Notes: generated by a model from the letters alone, not told the origin. A DNA stretch of 64,000 bases from Marinomonas shanghaiensis (GCF_003259175.1 NZ_QGOK01000010.1:1-64000), one strand, 5' to 3'. Counted from the first letter of the stretch, positions 7,857-16,930 are shown. Numbers and translations are program-made.

Positions 7857-9134
7857 TTACACCCTTACTTTGTCTAACGCTTGCTGAATATCCGCAATGA
7901 TATCGTCAATGTTTTCAATACCAACCGAAATACGGACCAGATCACGACTTACGCCCGCTTTGGCTAACTCTTCATCATTCAACTGACGATGCGTGGTGGA
8001 CGCAGGATGGCAAGCGAGAGATTTAGCATCACCAATATTAACAAGGCGCAGCACCATTTGTAGTGCATCAATAAACTGTGTCCCCGCCTCGATCCCACCT
8101 TTGATTCCAAAACTTAACACGCCCGACGCTTTACCACTGGTAATTCGATGGCTCATTTCATTGTACTTATTATTTGGCAAGGCGGCATAATTCACCCAAT
8201 TCACTTTATCGTGATTCTGTAAAAAAGCCGCTAGTTTCTCCGCATTAGAACAATGACGCTCCATCCTTAGGCCCAATGTTTCTAACCCCTGCATGATTAA
8301 AAAAGCACTGTGTGGCGACAACGCGGCCCCGGTATTACGCAGAGGAACGACACGACAACGCCCAATATAAGCCGCTTCACCTAGTGCTTCTGTATAAACA
8401 ACATCATGATAAGAAGGGTCAGGTTCATTCAACATGGGGAAACGTTTTTTATTCGCGACCCAATCAAATTTACCAGAATCAACAATAATGCCACCAACAG
8501 TAGTACCGTGACCGCCAATGTATTTGGTTAACGAATGCACGACGATGTGTGCGCCCAACTCAAAAGGACGACACAGGAATGGCGTCGCAACAGTGTTATC
8601 CACGATAAGCGGGATGCCATGTTTATTCGCAATGACAGCAAGCGCTTCGATATCGACAATGTTGCCGGCTGGGTTACCGATGGATTCACAGAAAATAGCA
8701 CGAGTATTGTCATCAATAGCGGCTTCAAATCCCGCTAGATCGTCCGCAGAGACCATGCGAGTTTCAATGCCTTGCCTTGGGAAACTGTGAGCAAATAAAT
8801 TATAAGTACCACCATAAAGTTGGCTGGTACTGACAATATTAGAACCTACGTCACAAATACATTGCAGCGCATAAGTAATCGCTGCCATACCAGACGCCAC
8901 CGCCAGCGCCGCGATGCCGCCCTCCATTGCCGCAACACGCTGTTCTAAAACATCCGTAGTTGGGTTCATGATGCGAGTATAAATATTACCCTTCACTTTC
9001 AGATCAAATAAATCTGCACCATGTTGGGTGTCATCGAAGGTATAAGAGGTCGTTTGATAAATCGGCACGGCCGCCGCTTTAGTTGTCAATTCAGATGTGT
9101 AACCGTGATGCAATGCAAGAGACTCTAATTTCAT
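7857..9134 (-). CDS. metY: O-acetylhomoserine sulfhydrylase (MetY-type)
   Basis: A PLP enzyme of the Cys/Met metabolism family that makes homocysteine directly from O-acetylhomoserine and sulfide. It is 425 residues from the ATG at 9134; a TTG three codons earlier (9143) is possible. The fold-type I features are clear: YTRIMNPT near the N-terminus, EGGIAALAVASGMAA, the PLP lysine in HSLTKYIGGHG, and the long insertion typical of O-acetylhomoserine enzymes (about residues 225-260). It stands alone, with arfB upstream in the same direction. No SAM riboswitch is evident in the 100 bp before it. Confidence 0.9.
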   Translation of the reverse strand: MKLESLALHHGYTSELTTKAAAVPIYQTTSYTFDDTQHGADLFDLKVKGNIYTRIMNPTTDVLEQRVAAMEGGIAALAVASGMAAITYALQCICDVGSNIVSTSQLYGGTYNLFAHSFPRQGIETRMVSADDLAGFEAAIDDNTRAIFCESIGNPAGNIVDIEALAVIANKHGIPLIVDNTVATPFLCRPFELGAHIVVHSLTKYIGGHGTTVGGIIVDSGKFDWVANKKRFPMLNEPDPSYHDVVYTEALGEAAYIGRCRVVPLRNTGAALSPHSAFLIMQGLETLGLRMERHCSNAEKLAAFLQNHDKVNWVNYAALPNNKYNEMSHRITSGKASGVLSFGIKGGIEAGTQFIDALQMVLRLVNIGDAKSLACHPASTTHRQLNDEELAKAGVSRDLVRISVGIENIDDIIADIQQALDKVRV

Positions 9135-9239
9135 GGTAAGCAAACCTATTTTTATTATTCCAAAGAAAGTAACCCCGTCATATTACAAGGCTATTGATCG
9201 TTAGAAAAACAAGTATTGCTTATAACGTTAGATATATTT

Positions 9240-9653
9240 TTAATCCCAATTGCTGCGTCGCAAACTTTTGATTTGGCCTTTTTGCTTTTTCTGATCAATG
9301 CGTTTTTTCTGCGAAGAGCGTGTTGGTTTGGTGGGACGACGGGGCTTTTGCACACGAACCGCCTCTAAAATAAGCGCTTTAAGCCTTGCTAATGCGTCTT
9401 CTCGATTTAATTCTTGGGTCCGGTGTTGCTGGGCTTTAATGATAATGTCTCCATCGTTGGTCAGACGAGAGTCGTTGAGCGCCAGCAAGCGTTCTTTGTA
9501 AAATTCAGGCAAAGAAGAATGGGCAACATTAAACCTCAGATGAATGGCAGAAGAGACTTTGTTGACGTTCTGACCGCCTGCGCCTTGTGCTCGGATAGCG
9601 GTAAGTTCAATTTCGTGGTCTGGGATCGCCACGGCGAGGGTAATTTGTAGCAT
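9240..9653 (-). CDS. arfB: ArfB/YaeJ-type ribosome rescue hydrolase
   Basis: A codon-independent peptidyl-tRNA hydrolase that frees ribosomes stalled at mRNA ends. It is 137 residues. The catalytic GGQ lies near residue 26-28 within AIRAQGAGGQNVNKVSSA. The C-terminal tail is strongly basic (PRRPTKPTRSSQKKR...), as expected for the part that threads into the empty mRNA channel. This short form without decoding domains distinguishes it from RF1/RF2. Confidence 0.92.
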   Translation of the reverse strand: MLQITLAVAIPDHEIELTAIRAQGAGGQNVNKVSSAIHLRFNVAHSSLPEFYKERLLALNDSRLTNDGDIIIKAQQHRTQELNREDALARLKALILEAVRVQKPRRPTKPTRSSQKKRIDQKKQKGQIKSLRRSNWD

Positions 9654-9779
9654 AATGATTGCTTAATATATCTGTCAATTTTAATGAAACAGCATTATAA
9701 CAGGCTTAACAACTATATGCTTTGACGCATCGTTTATCGATAAATTATCGGTTACAATCGTTTTTCTTAGTTAAAACGC

Positions 9780-9810
9780 TTTTTTATTCAAACGTTTTTT
9801 TTATTCAAAC
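9780..9810. repeat. Duplicated 14-mer before hisA
   Basis: TTTTTTATTCAAAC occurs at 9780-9793 and again at 9797-9810, a 17-bp period, just upstream of the AGGAG (9821-9825) of the following gene. It may be a small duplication within the leader or an AT-rich promoter element. Confidence 0.6.
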
Positions 9811-9831
9811 TAATAGTAGTAGGAGTTTTTT

Positions 9832-10599
9832 GTGACCCAGTTCCGTCCTTGTATCGATCTGCACCAAGGCAAGGTTAAGCAAATTGTCGGTGGAAGTCTA
9901 AATGACAAAGGCGCCACAGAGAACTTTATCAGTGAATATAACGCAGAACACTACGCACGCATGTACCGCGATCACGGCCTTGTTGGCGGACATGTGATTG
10001 CACTGGGAAAAGGCAATCAAGAAGAGGCGTTAAGCGCACTTCGCGCTTATCCTAATGGTTTACAGTTTGGTGGTGGCGTAAAAGACAACAATGCTGCCAG
10101 CTATTTAGAGGCTGGCGCCTCTCACGTTATCGTAACATCCTACTTATTTGAAAACGGTGAGTTCTCATGGGACCGTTTAGATAAAATCAAACGTGAAACC
10201 GGTACAGATCGTTTAGTGCTGGATCTGAGCTGCCGACGCACAAAAGACGGCTGGTATATTGCGACGGATCGCTGGCAAACTGTTACCTCAACACAAGTCA
10301 ATCATGAAAACTTGATTGAGCTGGCTAATCATTGCGATGAGTTTCTCATTCATGCAGCCGATGTAGAAGGTTTACAAGCGGGCATCGATGAAGACTTGGT
10401 CAAGCTTCTTGGCCAAGGTTGCCCTGTCGCCGTGACCTACGCAGGTGGAGCGCGATCTTTGGCGGATCTTAAACGCGTTCACGAATTGTCTGATGGTAAC
10501 GTCGATTTAACCATAGGCAGTGCCTTGGATATTTTTGGTGGCCAAGGCATTACGCTAGACGAATGCATCTTGTGGAACCGCTCTCAAAAGTCGGCATAA
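9832..10599 (+). CDS. hisA: ProFAR isomerase of the eukaryotic HIS6 type
   Basis: It is predicted to catalyse the Amadori rearrangement of ProFAR to PRFAR in histidine synthesis. The 255-residue TIM barrel resembles yeast HIS6 rather than ordinary bacterial HisA: RPCIDLHQGKVKQIVGG at the N-terminus, VLDLSCRRTKDGWYIA in the middle, FLIHAADVEGL, and a C-terminal VDLTIGSALDIFGG followed by a Cys-Trp-Asn segment. The two catalytic aspartates are expected at Asp9 and Asp177. The GTG start is supported by AGGAG seven bases upstream. No other his gene is nearby, so it is a stand-alone locus, consistent with acquisition by transfer. Confidence 0.88.
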   Translation: MTQFRPCIDLHQGKVKQIVGGSLNDKGATENFISEYNAEHYARMYRDHGLVGGHVIALGKGNQEEALSALRAYPNGLQFGGGVKDNNAASYLEAGASHVIVTSYLFENGEFSWDRLDKIKRETGTDRLVLDLSCRRTKDGWYIATDRWQTVTSTQVNHENLIELANHCDEFLIHAADVEGLQAGIDEDLVKLLGQGCPVAVTYAGGARSLADLKRVHELSDGNVDLTIGSALDIFGGQGITLDECILWNRSQKSA

Positions 10600-10773
10600 T
10601 CAAAAACGCTGCACAGAACTATCCTGCAACAAGGGGTAAGATGGCGGGAGTATTCTTTAAAGTGATCATATTTGCCATGATGCCTTAAATACTCTCGCTC
10701 TCAGCTCGACATACTATTCACCATACCGCATACTTGGTAGCTTATTTTTCGTCTCTAATCCTAGGATTATTTC

Positions 10774-11553
10774 ATGTCTATATTTCGTACTGGCCTTTTA
10801 CTTGCGACGCTTGTTCTTAGCGCTTGCTCGATGCCAATTCTACAAGACCTACCCCCTAAAAATGCTGAAAAAAGTATCCCTCAGGGACAAAAAGCAAACA
10901 CAGATACCACAGCGCAAGTAAAAGCGGATAGCGCTCAAACTGGCGTCGATAAAAAACCAAAAGAGAATGGTGCACAAAATAACGCTGCGAAGAACACGCT
11001 GATTGAGCAATTCAACACTCAAACACAAATCGCGAGCAAACATTATACAGAACTGAAAAACCGCGTTGGACAAGCACCGGATCTGCCAACATTTGGCCCA
11101 GTGGAAACGCTAAAATCAAAAGAACTTAATACCGCGATTCAGTCGTTACGTACCTACATTAGTAAAACCAGTACAGAACTGGCATTACTTAACGCTCGAG
11201 TTAACGAGCGTGAGAAAACCATGGCGCGCGGAGACATAATACAACTCTTCTTATCTGAAGCCACGGTATCTCATGACAATGTCACTTTTAAAGCACAGCC
11301 GCTAGTCGGTCAGTGGGTACGCGGGGAAAGCCGAGTCATTCGCTTAAAAGACAGCATTTTATTCGAGAGCCCAATGTCTGAAGATTTGCATGTGACATTT
11401 TCAGAAACCTATCAGTTGATCATCAATGGTGATGTTATATCCATCATCAATCCGAATAAAATGAAAAACAGTGCTGGCTTCAATGTTGCCACACACAACA
11501 ATATAGGCAAAATTGTTGGCAAATTAGACTATCGCCTTGTAGACAACAAATAA
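10774..11553 (+). CDS. Putative lipoprotein of unknown function
   Basis: A 259-residue protein with a lipoprotein signal peptide (LLLATLVLSAC, Cys at residue 18). A polar, probably disordered segment (about 25-85, rich in Lys, Ala, Gln, Asn) is followed by a helical region (about 85-150) and a C-terminal, probably beta-rich domain. Only one Cys is present. I do not recognise the family. AGGA lies 7 bases before the ATG. Neighbours give no clear functional hint. Confidence 0.7.
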   Translation: MSIFRTGLLLATLVLSACSMPILQDLPPKNAEKSIPQGQKANTDTTAQVKADSAQTGVDKKPKENGAQNNAAKNTLIEQFNTQTQIASKHYTELKNRVGQAPDLPTFGPVETLKSKELNTAIQSLRTYISKTSTELALLNARVNEREKTMARGDIIQLFLSEATVSHDNVTFKAQPLVGQWVRGESRVIRLKDSILFESPMSEDLHVTFSETYQLIINGDVISIINPNKMKNSAGFNVATHNNIGKIVGKLDYRLVDNK

Positions 11554-11612
11554 TTGGAAACAGTCTAGTGATTTAACAAAAACCGCTAGGCTTTTTTGAC
11601 GACTCGAGTCTA

Positions 11613-12083
11613 CTAACCAATCAATTTTGCTGTTTTTCGTCTATGTTCTGTATTGTCTAATACAACTTGAATATAGGCTAAATAGTCGATTATTGTGTTA
11701 GCAAATACCTTATTTTCGAGTCGTCTCACCAGCTTACCAATACGTTTTACCACCTGCCAATTCACCAACATAATCCGACTAGGAGCATATCTATCGGGCG
11801 CATTAAGCGCGGCCAAATAAGCGGTTGCTACGTAACCAGGCTCAGGGTTCATTGTGCCTGTGTCTTCTGGTAAAGAACCTACGTTATGCATCAGGCGTTC
11901 GGCCAAACGACGATACAAAGACGATACTTTTTTAAAAACATGCTTATCCAAGGTATTACCGACACGACCGCATAATGCGGAATTGGCAAAAAATCCATCA
12001 AAGCACATAGAAAATATGTCACACAAGATGCGTAGATCCGCATTTTGGTGTGGCTCTTTTGAGAAAAATGGGTCATCAAGCAT
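11613..12083 (-). CDS. Hypothetical protein
   Basis: A 156-residue, probably all-helical soluble protein starting MLDDPFFSKEPHQN with an AAAGGA sequence upstream of the ATG. There is no signal peptide or membrane segment. It has several basic patches (HVFKKVSSLYRRLAERL, VVKRIGKLVRRLENKV). I do not recognise a family. It is divergent from the sigma-54 activator gene at 12239 with 155 bp between them, so the two could share control. Confidence 0.65.
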   Translation of the reverse strand: MLDDPFFSKEPHQNADLRILCDIFSMCFDGFFANSALCGRVGNTLDKHVFKKVSSLYRRLAERLMHNVGSLPEDTGTMNPEPGYVATAYLAALNAPDRYAPSRIMLVNWQVVKRIGKLVRRLENKVFANTIIDYLAYIQVVLDNTEHRRKTAKLIG

Positions 12084-12238
12084 TCTCTGTTTCCTTTCAA
12101 AAAAGGGTGAGCTTTGTGCAAATAAGGATGATTAAGGTCGTGTTTACTGCAAAGTTTCATAAGGGACGCTATCGCAAGCCTCTGCCCTATGATTGTATTG
12201 CCACATAAATTTTTTAAGGTCTATTCAGGTAAATAATA

Positions 12239-13588
12239 ATGTCTTCCCCAAAGCTATTTATGCATATTCAAGATCCATTATTAGCTTCAAACCTACTTTC
12301 GCTACAGAGCGTTAGACAATATGAGCTTAACATCAGTCAACAGGGTGAAAACTGGCTAGACCAGCTCACTACCGCTCAGTGTGATGTGGCGCTTATCGAA
12401 GTCAATTCTTTGCATGACGTCGCGCTAAAAGCTCTGGTTGATAGTCCCATTCTGTACAAAACAGAGTTCTTGTTCTTTAGCCGAGGAACGCCCGATCCAA
12501 TACTGGATTGCCTCATGCGCAAAGGCGCTGGGTTTCACTATCGCGCCCCTTTTAATATTAAGCTGATCCAGTCTTCACTTGAGGAAGTCTTTTGTGAGCT
12601 GAATCGTTCCGTTGAGAAGATCAGCACACAAACCAGTTATCTGGACCAATTTGGTTTGTTAGTCGGCTCTTCTGCTGCCATGCATTCACTTTATCGCACC
12701 ATTCGTAAGGTCGCAGCGACCAAAGCCAATGCGTTCATTGTTGGTGAAAGCGGCACAGGCAAAGAGCTTATAGCCAATACACTGCACGTTTTTAGTCAAC
12801 GGGCCGAAGGTCCTTTTGTGGCCATCAACTGTGGAGCACTCAGCCCAGAACTCATTGACAGCGAACTATTCGGTCATGTTAAAGGCGCTTTTACTGGCGC
12901 CCATAAAGACCACCAAGGTGTTTTCGAGCAAGCAGAAGGCGGCACTTTATTTCTAGATGAAGTGACCGAAATGCCCTACGAGCAACAAGTAAAACTACTC
13001 AGAGTGCTCGAAAGCGGCGAATACAAACCCGTTGGCGCTCAACAAGTAAAAATAGCCAATGTTCGAATTATTTCGGCAACCAACCGCACGCCAAAAGACG
13101 CCATTCGCGACGAAATTTTTCGTGAAGACCTCTACTTTCGTTTAGCACAATTTCCTATCATGGCCCCAAGACTCAGAGACCGTGAAGGAGATGCCTGCGG
13201 CCTTGCGCAACATTTTTTAGCCTATCGCAACTCTCAAGATGGCCAACGTAAACAGCTTTGCGCGCAAAGTCTCGAAAAAATCAGTCGTTATACTTGGCCT
13301 GGTAACGTCAGAGAACTGAAACACGCGATTGAACGGGCTTACATACTCGCTGACGATATCATTCTTCCAGAACATCTTATTACTAACGATTTCAACGACC
13401 AGACGAAACACGATGAAACCTATGGTGTCCCTACAGGTATGCGTTTAGACGATATGGAAAAAATCGCCATACTCAAAACACTGAAAAAGAACGACGGCAA
13501 CAAAACCGATACCGCTAATCAACTGGGTATTAGCATTAAGACCCTTTACAACAAACTCGACAAATATGAACCCGTCGATTTTTTATGA
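12239..13588 (+). CDS. Sigma-54-dependent activator with degenerate receiver
   Basis: A 449-residue bacterial enhancer-binding protein. Residues 1-120 resemble a receiver domain, but the phosphoacceptor position is Glu54 (DVALIEV) and the lysine before the conserved Pro-Phe is lost (YRAPF), so ordinary phosphorylation is unlikely. The AAA+ domain is complete: Walker A GESGTGKE near residue 167, GAFTGA near 216 for sigma-54 contact, Walker B GGTLFLDE, and an arginine-finger region. A FIS-type helix-turn-helix ends the protein ([17 protein letters not shown]). The layout is like VpsR or FlrA-type regulators. It is monocistronic, ending at a strong shared terminator. Confidence 0.88.
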   Translation: MSSPKLFMHIQDPLLASNLLSLQSVRQYELNISQQGENWLDQLTTAQCDVALIEVNSLHDVALKALVDSPILYKTEFLFFSRGTPDPILDCLMRKGAGFHYRAPFNIKLIQSSLEEVFCELNRSVEKISTQTSYLDQFGLLVGSSAAMHSLYRTIRKVAATKANAFIVGESGTGKELIANTLHVFSQRAEGPFVAINCGALSPELIDSELFGHVKGAFTGAHKDHQGVFEQAEGGTLFLDEVTEMPYEQQVKLLRVLESGEYKPVGAQQVKIANVRIISATNRTPKDAIRDEIFREDLYFRLAQFPIMAPRLRDREGDACGLAQHFLAYRNSQDGQRKQLCAQSLEKISRYTWPGNVRELKHAIERAYILADDIILPEHLITNDFNDQTKHDETYGVPTGMRLDDMEKIAILKTLKKNDGNKTDTANQLGISIKTLYNKLDKYEPVDFL

Positions 13589-13662
13589 AAAGCGCTTAGC
13601 AACACACTATTACCTTGATCAAAACACCATAAATAACGTCTAAATAGCCAGATAAAACCTAG

Positions 13663-13691
13663 AAAAAAGGCCGATAATGTCGGCCTTTTTT
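13663..13691. terminator. Bidirectional terminator
   Basis: A perfect 12-bp stem (AAAAAAGGCCGA with its complement) and a 5-base loop, with A-run and T-run on both sides. It serves the sigma-54 activator gene and the convergent lipoprotein gene. Confidence 0.93.
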
Positions 13692-13700
13692 CTATTCAGC

Positions 13701-14039
13701 TTAGCAATCAGTGTCTTTCGCTTCGACACCTTCTTTTACTTCTTCGCACGCATCTTCGATCGCGTTGCCTGTGTCTGTCATGGTGTCTTCAACAGCATTG
13801 CCAGCATCGTTCATAGTGTCTTCAACGGCATTGCTAGAATCTGTCATGGTATCTTCGATAGCGTTACCAGCGTTATTCAAAGCGTCACCGGCATTGTCCA
13901 TGGTTTGCTCAATTGCTTCACCAGTATTGGACATAGCATCTTCTACTTTGTTTTCTTCAGCATCTTGACCACATGCTGCTAACGTTGCGGCTGTAACAAG
14001 AACCAAAGCCGTGTTTAGTAGAGTGCGTTTAATATTCAT
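13701..14039 (-). CDS. Small lipoprotein with 11-residue tandem repeats
   Basis: A 112-residue lipoprotein, starting at 14039 where GGAGGT lies 7 bases upstream. The signal peptide ends in TLAAC (Cys23). The mature part is acidic and built from 11-residue units of the form GNA[IV]EDTM[TN]D[AST], four in a row at residues 58-101 (13737-13868), preceded by looser copies. This period fits a long amphipathic helix with an 11-residue repeat, as in some LEA-like and apolipoprotein-like proteins. Two further Cys (98 and 112) are near the C-terminus. Its function is not known; a role as envelope or stress lipoprotein is only a guess. Confidence 0.8.
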   Translation of the reverse strand: MNIKRTLLNTALVLVTAATLAACGQDAEENKVEDAMSNTGEAIEQTMDNAGDALNNAGNAIEDTMTDSSNAVEDTMNDAGNAVEDTMTDTGNAIEDACEEVKEGVEAKDTDC

Positions 14040-14504
14040 AATGGTAACCTCCATTTAGTCTTTTAAAATACAGAAAGCAATAAAGGTCTGATGACCTCGC
14101 TTTCAAATAATCAACTCAATAACACGAGAACAGAAACAGATTTCTGCATTAGGTTATTGATTTCCCTTAGACTATTGCGAAGCCCGTGCCAACTTTTCAA
14201 AAATCACATAAACCATTGATAATTATGGTTTTTCTATACATTCAACAATGGCTAGCCGGTGTATTTCCCAGCGCCATCAAGTAGTTTTTACAAAATACCT
14301 CGGTAACAATTTCCGTCGAGGAATTGTAAAGACGCAAACAATGTGGCAACGCCCCATCCAGCCCCGCCATACAGAACACAAGTCTTGTACTGAAATAGAC
14401 AAAAATCCCCTTGAATGTTTGCGTATCTGCCCTAGAATTGGCGCAACTTTCAATGAATTGGCACAACGCCCTTGCTTGATAAAGAACACGATTAAGGACA
14501 GCTT
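14040..14504. other. Divergent intergenic region, lipoprotein / aguA
   Basis: This 465-bp region between divergent genes holds both promoters. A hairpin at 14073-14104 (GAAAGC/GCTTTC outside, GGTC/GACC inside) lies in the leader of the lipoprotein gene. Positions 14240-14490 contain several overlapping short open frames on both strands with no initiation signal or recognisable protein. I see no RNA gene. Confidence 0.5.
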
Positions 14505-15605
14505 ATGAGCACCACACTGTATACCTCACCAAGACTCGATGGCTTTCGCATGCCAGCGGAACATGAGCCCCAAGAACAAGTTTGGATGGCTTGGCCAACC
14601 CGAGAAGACAACTGGCGAGAACAAGGCAAGTATGCTCAACAGGAGTTTATTGGTGTCGCCAACGCGATTGCCCAGTTTACTCCGGTGACCTTCATCGTCG
14701 ACAAAGCGCATTTTGAACAAGCCCGTGCAGCGTTACCTGCACACATTACGCTGATTGACATTCCTTCCGACGACTGCTGGATGCGTGACATCGGCGCAAC
14801 CTATGTTGTTAACGATCAAGGCGAACGCCGAGCAAATAGCTGGCAATTTAACGCTTGGGGAGGCGAATTAGACGGCTTATATGACTCTTGGGAACAAGAT
14901 AACGCTGTGGCGGAAAAAATGGCGGCCAGCACGGGTGATCACGTTTATCAAGCGCCCTTAATTTTGGAAGGCGGCTCCATCCACGTGGATGGTGAAGGCA
15001 CTTTATACACCACAGAAGAATGTTTGCTGCATCCAAGCCGCAATCCAGACCTAAGCAAAACCGATATTGAAGACTTGCTTAAGGTTTATTTGAGTGTGGA
15101 CAAAATTATTTGGTTAAAAGACGGTCTTTATAATGACGAGACCAATGGCCATGTTGATAATATCATGCATGTTATTCGCCCTGGTGTTGTCGCCTTAACG
15201 GATTGCGAGGACCCAACGGATCCGCAATACGCCATTAGCAAAGCGGCGTTTGAGGTACTAAGCCAAACTCGCGATGCCCAAGGACGTAAACTGGACATTA
15301 TAAAGCTGCCTATGCCCGGCCCCCTATTTGTCTCAGCAGACGAGGCCAAAAACCTCACTGAAAGCCCTTATATGAATCGCCAAGTCGGTGAACGTCTGGC
15401 GGCGTCTTACGCCAATTTTCTAATCTGTAACGGCGGTATCGTTTTTCCATTACTGGATGAAAAAACAGATGCACAAGCCAAACAGATTTTGCAAAATGCC
15501 TTTCCTCATCACCAAGTGATCGGCGTGCCTGCGAGAAACATATTACTTGGCGGCGGAAACATTCACTGCATTACTCAACAAGTCCCTAAAAAGCAATCCA
15601 TATAA
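14505..15605 (+). CDS. aguA: Agmatine deiminase
   Basis: It converts agmatine to N-carbamoylputrescine in the arginine-decarboxylase route to putrescine. It is 366 residues. The guanidino-group hydrolase fold is shown by the conserved segments EQVWMAWP, DDCWMRDIGATYV, LEGGSIHVDG, NGHVDN and the catalytic Cys355 in LGGGNIHCITQQ, near the usual place in the family. AAGGA precedes the ATG. No aguB (carbamoylputrescine amidase) lies beside it, so the next step must be encoded elsewhere. Confidence 0.95.
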   Translation: MSTTLYTSPRLDGFRMPAEHEPQEQVWMAWPTREDNWREQGKYAQQEFIGVANAIAQFTPVTFIVDKAHFEQARAALPAHITLIDIPSDDCWMRDIGATYVVNDQGERRANSWQFNAWGGELDGLYDSWEQDNAVAEKMAASTGDHVYQAPLILEGGSIHVDGEGTLYTTEECLLHPSRNPDLSKTDIEDLLKVYLSVDKIIWLKDGLYNDETNGHVDNIMHVIRPGVVALTDCEDPTDPQYAISKAAFEVLSQTRDAQGRKLDIIKLPMPGPLFVSADEAKNLTESPYMNRQVGERLAASYANFLICNGGIVFPLLDEKTDAQAKQILQNAFPHHQVIGVPARNILLGGGNIHCITQQVPKKQSI

Positions 15606-15902
15606 TGGCTTATTGCGTATTTATATTGTCTCGAAAAGTAATATTTTGTTAGCTATGTTGTAGGGAATATCACCGCCTAAAAATAATCAGCATAATGCTT
15701 TTTTATGACGACAATATTTCTGTTTGTGGTGCTCTCACACTGTGCTAATCTCGTAAATTAGCACAGTGTATAAATGGTTCATAACACGCTAGTGTTAGTG
15801 TAATTTTCTGGCTAGAACATAAAATGCATTTATGTTCGGTTGTACTAATTGAAGCAAATTGCTTCTTATTTACGATGGCGTATTTCGCTTGGGGTAATAT
15901 TA
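15606..15902. promoter_or_regulatory. Three palindromes between aguA and the RsgA-like gene
   Basis: A 13-bp-arm inverted repeat (ACACTGTGCTAAT and complement, 15737-15769, 7-base spacer), a short one (AACAC/GTGTT, 15783-15796) and a 9-bp-arm one (GAACATAAA/TTTATGTTC, 15815-15837) occur within about 100 bp. None is followed by a T-run. The first could end the aguA transcript. As a group they look like operators or a structured leader for the downstream gene. Confidence 0.5.
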
Positions 15903-16880
15903 ATGGATTCCACGTTTACTTTATTGGAGTTAGGCTGGCAGGCTTATTTTCAACAACAGTTATCATTGGATGATTTAGAATCGAATCGTATTGCACGCAT
16001 CAGCGCTCAGCAAGGCAGTCAATACGAGATTGTTAGTGAGTTCGGCTTATTCACTTTGGATAGCCATCCAGATATGCCCAACATGACAGTGGGCGACTGG
16101 ATCATCACTGATACAAACCATCATTTCTTACGCCTATTAGAACCTAGCTCTATATTCGAGGGTATTGCCTCAAACATAGATACTGTGTTTTTAATTTGCG
16201 CACTGAATCAAGATTTCAATCTAGCACTGATCAAACGTTATTTAGAAATCACCCATGAAGCTCAAGCTGACGCGGTCGTCGTACTCACAAAAGCAGACAT
16301 TTGTGACGATACGGCGGAAAAACGCGCTCAGGTTGAAAAACTGGATCCGTTACTCATTGTCGAAACCGTAAACGCCTTGGATGCCAATAGCTTACGCTGT
16401 TTATCTCCTTTCCTGAAAAAAGGCAAAACGATCGCTCTACTAGGTGCAGCAGGTTCTGGGAAATCGGCTTTGGTTAATACCTTGATGCAACCTGCAGAAA
16501 GTGGCAAAGCACAAAGAAACATAGGTCAGTCTGGCGCGTTAAAAATCATGCCTTCTGGCGCCATTTTGCTTGATACCAAGGGCATGCGTGAACTCCAGCT
16601 TGCGCAGTTCGATAGCAGTGCCATTGCCAACTTTGCGGACATCATTGCACTTGAAAAACAGTGTCGATTCAGCGATTGCCAACATGAAGGCGAACCTGGT
16701 TGTGCGATCAAAGCGGCGGTGAAAGCCAATCGCTTAGACGCCCAACGCGTAGCGGATTTCCTATTGTTGCGTAACGAAGACAGTGATGACGACCAAGTCA
16801 CTAAATCTAAACCACAGGAAAAGTTCTATCGCAGCGCACAATCAGACATACGCGCGCGAAAACACAGTTCTGCGGAATAA
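15903..16880 (+). CDS. RsgA-like circularly permuted GTPase
   Basis: A 325-residue protein starting at the ATG at 15903; a TTG at 15849 would extend it by 18 residues. An OB-fold-like N-terminus is followed by a circularly permuted GTPase domain: G4 TKAD first, then G1 GAAGSGKS, then G3 DTKGMRE. A C-terminal zinc knuckle follows (CRFSDCQHEGEPGC). RsgA proteins assist late 30S ribosome maturation. The usual DTPG is DTKG here, and the sequence looks like the divergent second copy found in some proteobacteria rather than canonical RsgA. A canonical copy may exist elsewhere. Confidence 0.85.
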   Translation: MDSTFTLLELGWQAYFQQQLSLDDLESNRIARISAQQGSQYEIVSEFGLFTLDSHPDMPNMTVGDWIITDTNHHFLRLLEPSSIFEGIASNIDTVFLICALNQDFNLALIKRYLEITHEAQADAVVVLTKADICDDTAEKRAQVEKLDPLLIVETVNALDANSLRCLSPFLKKGKTIALLGAAGSGKSALVNTLMQPAESGKAQRNIGQSGALKIMPSGAILLDTKGMRELQLAQFDSSAIANFADIIALEKQCRFSDCQHEGEPGCAIKAAVKANRLDAQRVADFLLLRNEDSDDDQVTKSKPQEKFYRSAQSDIRARKHSSAE

Positions 16881-16899
16881 TTGACGATTTGCAATACAG

Positions 16900-16930
16900 A
16901 AAGCGGCCATTCACTATGAGCCGCTTTTTT
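16900..16930 (+). terminator. Rho-independent terminator
   Basis: Stem AAAGCGGC/GCCGCTTT with a 12-base loop, followed by a T-run, 20 bp after the RsgA-like gene. Confidence 0.9.

Noticed and set aside
9135-9239. SAM-type riboswitch before metY
   Set aside because: Only about 100 bp is available and I see no conserved SAM riboswitch helices.
14248-14508. Overlapping short frames upstream of aguA as small genes
   Set aside because: Frames on both strands overlap each other, none has a good start signal, and the sequence is more simply a leader/promoter region.
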